In this document: piece by piece, positions 22,794 through 30,069 of the stretch | Layout of the letters: every line of letters begins with the position of its first letter | Numbering within the stretch: the first letter of the stretch is position 1 | From: Nocardioides cremeus | Lineage (GTDB): Bacteria; Actinomycetota; Actinomycetes; Propionibacteriales; Nocardioidaceae | Reading direction: 5' to 3' | Length of the DNA stretch: 64,000 nucleotides | NCBI RefSeq assembly: GCF_030518195.1 | Contig: NZ_JAULSC010000001.1 | Location: 530,056-594,055, forward strand | Notes under the pieces: generated by a model | What the model was told of the DNA's origin: nothing | The model's database searches: none | The model's input: only the letters and a program-made list of their open reading frames with translations | Program-made: the position numbers and the translations under genes

Positions 22794-23765
22794 GTGGGCG
22801 TGCGCGGAGGAGCGACAGCGACCTCGGCGCGGCCGGGGGCCGTGCTGATCGCCATGCTCGCTGCGGTGGTGCTCATCGGTGGGCTCGTCGCCGTCGCGGT
22901 GGCCGGACTGGTGCCGGCGGGCGAGGCGGAGCCGGAGCCCGAGGCGCGCCAGCGGGTCGCCCGGCTCGAGGGTCGCGAGCTGGCCGCGACCATCCGGGTC
23001 GTGTCGCAGAACGTCTTCCACGACCTCGACCGCGCCGACACCGAGCACGACATGAGCCGCATCCTCGGGCGCGGCGGCGTCGACGTCGTGGGCTGGCAGG
23101 AGGCGCACACCGAGCACTTCGTGGCCCTGCACCCGCGCTACCGCGCCCAGGGCTGGCGCACGGCGTACTTCGACCAGGCCAAGGGCAGCCAGGGCGACGC
23201 CATCTCGTGGCGCAGCGACCGGTTCGTGCTCGTCTCGCGCGACGCCTGGGCGATGCACCCGGGGGCGGGCCCGCGCGCCACCCAGCGGCCCTTCGCCGCT
23301 CGCTGGGTCACCACGGTGCTGCTGCGCCACCGCGAGAGCGGGCTCACCGTCCGGGTCGTCAACACCCACGTCAACCACTTCATCGAGACCGGCCAGCGCT
23401 TCCGCCGCAACATCAACGCCCGCTACGCCAAGGCGCACATCGCGTGGCTGGCCGAGCGCTGGGACACCTGGTCCGGCGACGTGGTGATCGGCACCGGCGA
23501 CTACAACTTCGACCACGCCGACGACCGGGACGCCCGGCCCCGGGGCGGGATCTCGCGGCAGTTCGAGGACCGCGCGGTCTCGTCGTACGAGGCGCTCGGC
23601 CTCGACGGCGTGCAGCCGACCCTGGCCGGGCGGTGGGTCGACTACGTGCTGCTGGCCCGTCGCACCCTCGACGAGCAGCGCGCGCAGCTGTCCGCCCACC
23701 GCAGCCTCGGCGGGTTCCGCTCCGACCACCGGCCGCTGCAGGCGACGGTGCGGCTCTACCGCTGA
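22794..23765 (+). CDS. Endonuclease/exonuclease/phosphatase family hydrolase, membrane anchored
   Basis: The 323-residue protein has one N-terminal transmembrane segment (about residues 16-42, VLIAMLAAVVLIGGLVAVAV) followed by an EEP (DNase I-like) domain. Active-site pieces are visible: RVVSQNVFHDL, VVGWQEAHTEH (metal-binding Glu), NTHVNHF, IGTGDYNFDHADD (Asp-x-Asn) and GGFRSDHRPLQATV (catalytic Asp-His). It probably acts outside the cell on phosphodiester or phosphate esters; the substrate is unknown. It starts at GTG 22794. Confidence 0.82.
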   Translation: MGVRGGATATSARPGAVLIAMLAAVVLIGGLVAVAVAGLVPAGEAEPEPEARQRVARLEGRELAATIRVVSQNVFHDLDRADTEHDMSRILGRGGVDVVGWQEAHTEHFVALHPRYRAQGWRTAYFDQAKGSQGDAISWRSDRFVLVSRDAWAMHPGAGPRATQRPFAARWVTTVLLRHRESGLTVRVVNTHVNHFIETGQRFRRNINARYAKAHIAWLAERWDTWSGDVVIGTGDYNFDHADDRDARPRGGISRQFEDRAVSSYEALGLDGVQPTLAGRWVDYVLLARRTLDEQRAQLSAHRSLGGFRSDHRPLQATVRLYR

Positions 23766-23834
23766 CCTGTGGCGCTCCTGAGAGAGCGCTGAGCGGAGTT
23801 GGAGCAGAAGCGGGCCTCGCCGCACAATCGAGAC

Positions 23835-25055
23835 GTGACCGACCCCGACCCGACGCCGCACGCCGAGGTGGCGACCCCCGTCGCCGCCGGCGCACGCGCC
23901 GGTCGCCGGCGGGCCAAGCCGCGTCGCTCGCACACGGTGGGCCGGGTGCTGGTGGCCACCCTGGTCGTCCTCGGCATGGTCTCCGGGCTCTCGGTGACCT
24001 ACCTCTACCGCCACTACAGCGACAACCTGACCGTCCTCGACATCGAGGACCAGCTGGTCGGCGAGCGTCCCGACAAGGTCGAGGTCGCCGGGCCGCAGGA
24101 GCCGCTCAACGTCCTCGTGATGGGCTCCGACAGCCGTGAGGGCGAGGGCAACAACATCGACGGCCTCACCGGCGGCGGTGAGCGCTCCGACACCACGCTG
24201 CTGCTGCACCTCTCCGCCGACCGCGAGCGCGCGTACGGCGTCAGCATCCCGCGCGACTCGATGGTCGACCGACCCGCCTGCCGCACCGAGGGCGGCACCG
24301 AGGTGCCGGCCGAGTCCTACACGATGTGGAACGAGGCCTTCCAGCTCGCCGGGCCCGCCTGCACGATCCAGCAGTTCGAGGAGCTCACCGGCATCCGCCT
24401 CGACCACTTCGTCGTCGTCGACTTCGAGGGCTTCCAGGGCATGGTCGACGCCGTCGGTGGGGTCGAGGTGTGCATCCCCGAGACCATCGACGACCGGGCG
24501 CACGGCATCTACCTCGAGGCCGGCACCCGCAAGCTCGAGGGCATCCAGGCGCTCAACTACGTGCGCGAGCGCTACGCCCTCTCGGGCGGCTCCGACATCG
24601 GCCGGATGAAGCGCCAGCAGGCGTTCATCGCCTCGATGGCCAGCACCGTGCTCTCCTCCGACACCCTCGCGCGCCCCGACCGTCTGCTGGCCTTCCTCGA
24701 GGCCGCCACCGAGTCGCTCACCCTCGACGAGGGCCTGGGCAACCTGGTCAGGATCGCCCAGCTCGGCTACGAGTTCCGCGGCATCGGGGCCGACAAGGTC
24801 CAGTTCATGACCATCCCCAACACTGTGGACCCCAGCGACCCCAACAAGCTGGTGTGGACCGAGGACGCCGCCGGGATCTGGAACGCGCTGGCCGAGGACG
24901 AGCCGTTGCCCAAGAAGCTGCGCAGCGACGTCATCAGCGCCGGCAAGGTGCCCGGCTCGTCGTCGGGCGACGACTCCGGCGACTCGAGCGGCTCCGGCGG
25001 CGGCAAGGGCCTGGCCAGCGACGAGGCGCTCGAGGCCGCGGGGCTGTGCACATGA
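23835..25055 (+). CDS. LytR-CpsA-Psr (LCP) family cell-wall glycopolymer ligase
   Basis: This 406-residue membrane protein attaches undecaprenyl-linked glycopolymers (teichoic acid- or arabinogalactan-like) to peptidoglycan. It has a basic cytoplasmic start, one TM segment (about residues 38-57) and the extracellular LCP domain: LNVLVMGSDSREG, GERSDTTLLLHLSADRERAYGVSIPRDSMV, VDFEGFQGMVDAVGGVEVC and RERYALSGGSDIGRMKRQQ, with the conserved Arg/Asp residues of pyrophosphate binding. The C-terminus is a Ser/Gly/Asp-rich tail. The GTG start at 23835 is more natural than the upstream TTG at 23799. The stop overlaps the next ATG. Confidence 0.92.
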   Translation: MTDPDPTPHAEVATPVAAGARAGRRRAKPRRSHTVGRVLVATLVVLGMVSGLSVTYLYRHYSDNLTVLDIEDQLVGERPDKVEVAGPQEPLNVLVMGSDSREGEGNNIDGLTGGGERSDTTLLLHLSADRERAYGVSIPRDSMVDRPACRTEGGTEVPAESYTMWNEAFQLAGPACTIQQFEELTGIRLDHFVVVDFEGFQGMVDAVGGVEVCIPETIDDRAHGIYLEAGTRKLEGIQALNYVRERYALSGGSDIGRMKRQQAFIASMASTVLSSDTLARPDRLLAFLEAATESLTLDEGLGNLVRIAQLGYEFRGIGADKVQFMTIPNTVDPSDPNKLVWTEDAAGIWNALAEDEPLPKKLRSDVISAGKVPGSSSGDDSGDSSGSGGGKGLASDEALEAAGLCT

Positions 25056-25237
25056 CGGCCGGGCACGAGAGCGCATCCGGTCGCGAGAGCGACTGGGAGC
25101 GTCGCAAGCGGCTGGCCGAGGTGTTCGGCGACGCGCTGCCCGAGACGACCAGCGACGAGCGCTCCGACGACGAGCGCGAGCGCCGCGACGGCGACGCCTG
25201 GCTGCGGGCGCAGGTGCCGCCGCACCACGGCGACTAG
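25052..25237 (+). CDS. Small hydrophilic protein coupled to the LCP gene
   Basis: This 61-residue, highly charged protein (MTAGHESASGRESDWERRKRL start; Glu/Asp/Arg-rich middle) has no membrane segment. Its ATG overlaps the LCP stop (ATGA). Small actinobacterial proteins with a DWERRKRLAEVFGDALPETTSDER-like core are often found after LCP or glycosyltransferase genes; the function is unknown. It ends 22 bases before the convergent mscL stop. Confidence 0.7.
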   Translation: MTAGHESASGRESDWERRKRLAEVFGDALPETTSDERSDDERERRDGDAWLRAQVPPHHGD

Positions 25238-25259
25238 GTCGACCGGCTCGCGACCGGGT

Positions 25260-25619
25260 TCAGACGGTCGGGGTGCCGCGCCCGGTGACCAGCGCGTCGC
25301 GGATCTCGCGCAGCAGCACGGTGTCCTCGGGGGTGCCCGGGGCCGGGCTGGGGAAGTACTTCTCCTTGGCCTTGGTGTAGGGCAGCACGACGAGGAAGTA
25401 GACGATCGCGGCCAGCATCAGGAACGCGATCACCGCGTTCATGAAGGCGCCGAACGAGTTCTCCTCGTTGGTGAAGTAGTCGCTGGCGGCCGGCGGGAGC
25501 TGCGCGGTGAGCCAGTTGGTGAACGTGGTGACCACGAGACCGAACGATGTGGCGATGATGACCGCGACCGCGAGGTCGACCAGGTTGCCGCGCAGGACGA
25601 AGCTCTTGAAACCACCCAT
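25260..25619 (-). CDS. mscL: Large-conductance mechanosensitive channel MscL
   Basis: The 119-residue protein forms a pentameric pore that opens under membrane tension to release solutes in osmotic downshock. It starts MGGFKSFVLRGNLVDLAVAVIIATSFG (N-terminal helix and pore-lining TM1, with the constriction residues), has a periplasmic loop rich in Pro/Asn/Glu, TM2 (FMNAVIAFLMLAAIVYFLVVLPY) and a short basic C-terminus. The ATG at 25619 is preceded by AAAGG. Genes upstream on the same strand (SAF, FmdB) could be co-transcribed with it. Confidence 0.95.
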   Translation of the reverse strand: MGGFKSFVLRGNLVDLAVAVIIATSFGLVVTTFTNWLTAQLPPAASDYFTNEENSFGAFMNAVIAFLMLAAIVYFLVVLPYTKAKEKYFPSPAPGTPEDTVLLREIRDALVTGRGTPTV

Positions 25620-25666
25620 GAGGAAGCCTTTCTCTAGGCGAACAGCCCGTTCGGGCCGTCTCGACC

Positions 25667-26332
25667 CTAGTGCGACCACGCGTAGGACAGGAAGGACCGG
25701 GCCGCGGCCTCACTGATCGTGGGGACGCCCGCCGGGTCGACTCCCAGCACCACCACCCGCCCGCCCAGCCCGGTCGCGGCGCTGCCGGGCGCCGCCGACG
25801 GCTCCGGCAGCGCGAGCACCCGCACCCCGAGCGCGACAACTCCCGAGCCGCCCTCCGCCGGGTCGGTGGCGACCAGGTCGATGCGGTCGCCCACCGCCAG
25901 CAGCGCGGCGGCCTCGGGGTCGGGCAGGCGCACCGGCAGCGCGACCACGCCTGCGCCCGCGTGCTCGCCCAGCCCGGCCCCGACCAGCCGTGCGCGGCTC
26001 ACCGGCTCGCCACGGGTCAGGGGCGAGGCGAGCACCTCGCCGACCGGCGCCGGCGCCAGGTCGTCGGGCACGGTGTCCGGCGCGAAGTCGACGGTCGCCA
26101 GGTCGCCGGCCGCGATCACCGCGCCGCCCGGCAGGTCGTGGGCGGCGACCTGCACCGCCACGCCGGGCGGGGGAGGCTGGGTGGCGGCCTGCAGCCCGGC
26201 CAGCACCGCGACCGCGCCGAGCAGGGCCGCGAGCGGGCGGCGCCGGGCCAGCAGCGAGCGGCGTACGCCGAGGGCGGCGCGACGCAGCCTGGTCAGCGGC
26301 GGGTCGGGGTGGCGGGGGTCGGCGGAGAGCAC
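25667..26332 (-). CDS. SAF-domain protein (CpaB/RcpC-like)
   Basis: This 221-residue protein has one N-terminal membrane segment (LAALLGAVAVLAGLQAA, about residues 35-51) and then a SAF domain: VAVQVAAHDLPGGAVIAAGDLATVDF and PLTRGEPVSRARLV. CpaB/RcpC proteins help assemble Flp/Tad pili. No other tad genes are in this window, and in actinobacteria a lone SAF protein is commonly encoded beside mscL and fmdB, so a role in pili is uncertain. The start is the GTG read from 26332. Confidence 0.8.
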   Translation of the reverse strand: MLSADPRHPDPPLTRLRRAALGVRRSLLARRRPLAALLGAVAVLAGLQAATQPPPPGVAVQVAAHDLPGGAVIAAGDLATVDFAPDTVPDDLAPAPVGEVLASPLTRGEPVSRARLVGAGLGEHAGAGVVALPVRLPDPEAAALLAVGDRIDLVATDPAEGGSGVVALGVRVLALPEPSAAPGSAATGLGGRVVVLGVDPAGVPTISEAAARSFLSYAWSH

Positions 26333-26397
26333 CCGGCGACGCTAGGCCGCGGGCGCCGAGGCTGCAGCGCTCCTCCACAGGCCCCCAGCGGGGAGGC

Positions 26398-26727
26398 TCA
26401 GGAGGAGGCGGCGGGGGTGCTGCTCGAGGTGCTGCTGCCCGACGTGCCCGACGTGCTGCTGGTCGACGAGGTCGACTCCTTGGCCGGCGACGCCGACGAG
26501 CCGCTCGAGCCGTTGCTGGAGGACGAGGTGCTGCTGCCCGCGCCCGACTCGCTGCGGCTGTCGGTGCGGTAGAAGCCGGAGCCCTTGAAGACGACGCCGA
26601 CGGCGTTGAAGAGCTTGCGCAGCCGGCCCTCGCACTCGGGACACGTGGTCAGCGCGTCGTCCGAGAAGCTCTGGAACTGCTCGAAGGCGTGGCCGCACTC
26701 GGTGCAGGCGTACTGGTAGGTCGGCAT
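26398..26727 (-). CDS. FmdB-family zinc ribbon protein
   Basis: This 109-residue protein has the FmdB/CxxC signature in the first 45 residues: MPTYQYACTECGHAFEQFQS, then TTCPECEGRLRKLFNAVGVVFKGSGFY. The Cys pairs (CTEC, CPEC) bind zinc. The C-terminal half is a low-complexity Ser/Thr/Gly tail. The family was named for formamidase-associated regulators; the wider role is unknown. The ATG at 26727 has a GGAGA ribosome site. Probable operon order: fmdB, SAF, mscL. Confidence 0.9.
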   Translation of the reverse strand: MPTYQYACTECGHAFEQFQSFSDDALTTCPECEGRLRKLFNAVGVVFKGSGFYRTDSRSESGAGSSTSSSSNGSSGSSASPAKESTSSTSSTSGTSGSSTSSSTPAASS

Positions 26728-26835
26728 CGTGTCTCCGCAGGGGTGGCGCTCGGGGGCGCGTGGAACTGTGACGGTCGATCGTGACGCGGCGCTGGCACTC
26801 GGCTGCGCCGACTGCTAATCCTACGTCAGGGCAGA

Positions 26836-29571
26836 ATGTCCGCCACCATGACCGACACCACCTCGAGCAGCAGCGGGCAGCAGCCCGGCTCTTCCACCGA
26901 CTCCTCCACCGGCACCGCCGCCGGCCCGACCCCGGCGGCGCCGGGCGGCCCGGCCGGGGCCGTGGCGGGGTTCGTGGTCGGCGGCTGGCGGCGGTTCCGC
27001 TCGCTGCCGCTGCCGATGCGCCTGACGGCGTACGTCGCCCTCGGGCTGGTGCTGCTGCTGGTGCTGGCCACCGCCACCGCCACCGTGCTGGTGCGCCGGC
27101 CGCTGCCGCAGACCAGCGGCGTCGTCGAGGTCGCCGGGCTCGACGGCGAGGTGGAGGTGCTGCGCGACGAGCACGGCATCGCCCAGATCTACGCCGACAC
27201 GATGGGGGACCTGGCCCGTGGGCAGGGCTACGTGCACGCCCAGGACCGGTTCTTCGAGATGGACGTGCGCCGCCACGCGACGGCCGGCCGGCTGGCCGAG
27301 CTCTTCGGCGAGGAGGCGGTCGAGAGCGACGCCTACGTGCGCACGATGGGCTGGCGGCGGGTCGCGGAGAAGGAGGTCGCGCTGCTGACCCCCGACACCC
27401 GTGCCTTCCTCGAGGCCTACGCCGACGGGGTCAACGCCTACCTCGACGACCGCGGCACCTCCACCATCTCGGTGGAGTACACGGTGCTGGGCCTGGGCGG
27501 CCTGGACTACCAGCCCGAGGACTGGACGCCCGTGGACTCCCTGGCGTGGCTCAAGGCGATGGCGTGGGACCTGCGCGGCAACATGGGTGACGAGATCGAC
27601 CGGGTGCTCAGCGCGGACGCGGTGGGCGCCGAGCGGGCCGCCCAGCTCTTCCCCGCCTACCCCTACGGCGAGGTGACCCCGATCGTCACCCAGGGCGCGG
27701 TGGTCGACCAGGTCTACGAGCAGGACGCCGAGCGGGGCCAGACCCGGCTGCCGCTGCGCCCGGGCTTCGAGGCCGACCAGCACGACGCCCTGCGCGACCT
27801 GCGCGACGGTCTCGAGCGGATGCCGGCCTGGCTGGGGCGCGGCGAGGGCATCGGCTCGAACTCCTGGGTCGTCTCCGGCGAGCTGACCGAGTCGGGCGAC
27901 CCGCTGCTGGCCAACGACCCGCACCTGGGCACCAGCCTGCCGGGCGTGTGGACCCAGATGGGCCTGCACTGCCGCGACGTCGGGCCGCAGTGCCCGCTCG
28001 ACGTCAGCGGCTTCACCTTCTCCGGCGTACCCGGCGTCATCATCGGCCACAACGCCGACGTGGCCTGGGGCTTCACCAACCTCGGGCCCGACGTGGCCGA
28101 CCTCTTCGTCGAGCGGGTCAGCGGCGAGGACGTGCTGCGCGACGGCGAGCTGCGTCCGCTGCGGATCCGCGAGGAGGTGATCCGCGTGCAGGGCGGGGAG
28201 GACGTGCGCATCACGGTGCGCACCGGCAGCCACGGCCCGCTGGTCTCCGACGTCGCCGAGCAGATCGCCGAGGTCGCCGACGTCGCCTCCGGCAGGCTCG
28301 GCACGATCGTGCCCGAGGGCGACGAGGCCGCCGTGGCGCTGCAGTGGACCGCGCTGCAGCCGGGCACCACCGCCGACGCGATCCTGGCGCTCAACCTGGC
28401 CACCGACTGGGACTCCTTCCGGGCCGCGGCCGCCGACTTCGAGGCGCCCGCCCAGAACCTCGTCTACGCCGACACCGAGGGCCACATCGGCTACCAGGCG
28501 CCCGGACGGATCCCGATCCGCAAGTCCGGCAACGACGGCAAGCTGCCCTCGGCCGGCTGGCTGCCCGAGAACGACTGGACCGGCAGCACCGTGCCGTACG
28601 ACGCCCTGCCCAGCGTGCTCGACCCCGACGAGGGGTTCGTGGTCACCGCCAACCAGGCCGTCGTGGGTCCGGACTACCCCTACTTCCTCACCGACGACTG
28701 GGACCGCGGAGCGCGCTCCGAGCGCATCCGCGACCTGCTCACCCAGCGCTTCGAGGCCGGGCCCGTCGACGCCGACGACATGCTCGAGGTGCAGCTCGAC
28801 ACCCGCAACCCGATGGCTCCGGTGCTGGTGCCGCACCTGCTCGACGTGCCCCTGGACCGCGGGTACGCCGACGACGGGCAGGAGCTGCTCGGCGACTGGG
28901 ACTTCAGCCAGCCCGCCGAGGGCGAGCACTCCGCCGCGGCGGCGTACTACAACGTGGTGTGGGCCAACCTGCTGCGCCTCGTCTTCGACGACGAGCTGCC
29001 CGCCGACCTCGCCGCCGACGGCGGGCAGCGCTGGATGGCTGTGGTCACCGACCTGCTCGACGAGCCCGACGACCCCTGGTGGGACGACGTGGTGACCGAG
29101 GAGGTCGAGACCCGCGACGACACGCTCGCCCGGGCGATGCTCGAGGCCCGCGACGAGCTGGTGCGCCGGCAGGCCCGCGACGCCGAGAGCTGGACGTGGG
29201 GCCACCTGCACCGCCTCGACCTGCGCTCGGCCACGCTGGGGGAGTCGGGGATCGGCCCCGTCGAGGCGCTGCTCAACCGCGACGACTGGGGCGTGGGCGG
29301 CGGCTCCGCGATCGTCGACGCCACCTCGTGGGACGCCGCGGAGGGCTACGCCGTGACCGCCGCCCCCTCCATGCGCCTGGTCACCAGCCCCGGCGACTGG
29401 GACGCCTCGCGCTGGGTCAACCTCACCGGCGTCTCCGGGCACCCCGCCAGCGAGCACTACACCGACCAGACCGACCTCTGGGCCGACGGCGAGACCCTGC
29501 CCTGGCGCTTCGGCGACGAGGCCGTCGAGGACGCCACCGAGGACCGACTGGTGCTGCAGCCCCCCGACTGA
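26836..29571 (+). CDS. Penicillin acylase-family (peptidase S45) hydrolase
   Basis: This 911-residue precursor is an Ntn-hydrolase that self-cleaves into alpha and beta chains. A Ser/Thr-rich start precedes a membrane anchor (about residues 55-80, LTAYVALGLVLLLVLATATATVLV). The alpha region has DEHGIAQIYADTMGDLARGQGYVHAQDRFF. The expected cleavage site is GIG/SNSW at about residue 341, where Ser341 becomes the N-terminal nucleophile. A beta-chain DPHLG motif and IGHNADVAWGFTN follow. Such enzymes deacylate beta-lactams or acyl-homoserine lactones; the substrate here is unknown. The gene ends before the palindromic repeats. Confidence 0.92.
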   Translation: MSATMTDTTSSSSGQQPGSSTDSSTGTAAGPTPAAPGGPAGAVAGFVVGGWRRFRSLPLPMRLTAYVALGLVLLLVLATATATVLVRRPLPQTSGVVEVAGLDGEVEVLRDEHGIAQIYADTMGDLARGQGYVHAQDRFFEMDVRRHATAGRLAELFGEEAVESDAYVRTMGWRRVAEKEVALLTPDTRAFLEAYADGVNAYLDDRGTSTISVEYTVLGLGGLDYQPEDWTPVDSLAWLKAMAWDLRGNMGDEIDRVLSADAVGAERAAQLFPAYPYGEVTPIVTQGAVVDQVYEQDAERGQTRLPLRPGFEADQHDALRDLRDGLERMPAWLGRGEGIGSNSWVVSGELTESGDPLLANDPHLGTSLPGVWTQMGLHCRDVGPQCPLDVSGFTFSGVPGVIIGHNADVAWGFTNLGPDVADLFVERVSGEDVLRDGELRPLRIREEVIRVQGGEDVRITVRTGSHGPLVSDVAEQIAEVADVASGRLGTIVPEGDEAAVALQWTALQPGTTADAILALNLATDWDSFRAAAADFEAPAQNLVYADTEGHIGYQAPGRIPIRKSGNDGKLPSAGWLPENDWTGSTVPYDALPSVLDPDEGFVVTANQAVVGPDYPYFLTDDWDRGARSERIRDLLTQRFEAGPVDADDMLEVQLDTRNPMAPVLVPHLLDVPLDRGYADDGQELLGDWDFSQPAEGEHSAAAAYYNVVWANLLRLVFDDELPADLAADGGQRWMAVVTDLLDEPDDPWWDDVVTEEVETRDDTLARAMLEARDELVRRQARDAESWTWGHLHRLDLRSATLGESGIGPVEALLNRDDWGVGGGSAIVDATSWDAAEGYAVTAAPSMRLVTSPGDWDASRWVNLTGVSGHPASEHYTDQTDLWADGETLPWRFGDEAVEDATEDRLVLQPPD

Positions 29572-29610
29572 CCCCCGTCGGTGGAGTGGTCGCAGACGAC
29601 ACAGGCCCTT

Positions 29611-29742
29611 CGTTGGTCGAGCAGTGACGAGCGCCAGCGAGGAGCGTCGCCGAGACCCGGTGAGGTGCCCACGCGCCGTACGCCGTGGGGTCAGGGGGTC
29701 TCGGCGTCGCTCGAGCCTTCGGCCCTCGCTGCTCGACCAACG
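29611..29742. repeat. Palindromic repeat copy 1 (132 bp)
   Basis: The unit is bounded by CGTTGGTCGAGCAG and its complement CTGCTCGACCAACG, with an inner pair around CGAGACCC/GGGTCTCG. The whole element therefore folds into one long imperfect hairpin. It is the first of three copies filling the 498-base gap (29572-30069) between convergent genes; I see nothing else in that gap. Confidence 0.9.
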
Positions 29743-29754
29743 GCGGTGCCCTGT

Positions 29755-29886
29755 CGTTGGTCGAGCAGTGACGAGCGCCAGCGAGGAGCGTCGCCGAGAC
29801 CCGGTGACTTTCGTGCTCGCCGTACGCCATGGGCTTACGGGGTCTCGGCGTCGCTCGAGCCTTCGGCCCTCGCTGCTCGACCAACG
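29755..29886. repeat. Palindromic repeat copy 2 (132 bp)
   Basis: Same length, ends and arms as copy 1, from which it is separated by 12 bases. The arms are nearly identical while the central 30-40 bases differ, as expected if pairing is maintained and the centre drifts. Confidence 0.9.
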
Positions 29887-29897
29887 GCGGTGCGCAC

Positions 29898-30062
29898 CGT
29901 TGGTCGAGCAGTGACGAGCGCCAGCGAGGAACGTCGCCGAGACCCGGTGAGTGGCGTGCTCGCCGTACGCCGAGACCCGGTGAGGTGCCAACGCGTTGTA
30001 CGCCATGGGGTCAGGGGGTCTCGGCGTCGCTCGAGCCTTCGGCCCTCGCTGCTCGACCAACG
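29898..30062. repeat. Palindromic repeat copy 3 (165 bp, with internal duplication)
   Basis: It has the same ends as copies 1 and 2 but is 33 bases longer. The GCCGAGACCCGGTGA segment occurs twice in the left half, about 33 bases apart, so this copy carries an internal partial duplication. It ends seven bases before the stop of the MFS gene and probably acts as a terminator. Confidence 0.88.
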
Positions 30063-30069
30063 ATGGCCC

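Noticed and set aside
25667..26332. SAF protein as evidence of a Tad/Flp pilus locus
   Set aside because: No cpaA, cpaC, cpaE, cpaF or flp genes in the window; a lone SAF gene next to mscL and fmdB is a common actinobacterial arrangement.
26821..30060. Very long open frame on the minus strand opposite the penicillin acylase gene
   Set aside because: It is an antisense shadow: low-complexity Val/Gly/Ala/His/Arg composition, no ribosome site, and the plus-strand frame has clear family motifs.
29611..30062. CRISPR array interpretation of the three repeats
   Set aside because: Units are long palindromes (132-165 bases) separated by only 11-12 bases, with no short repeat/unique spacer pattern and no cas genes.
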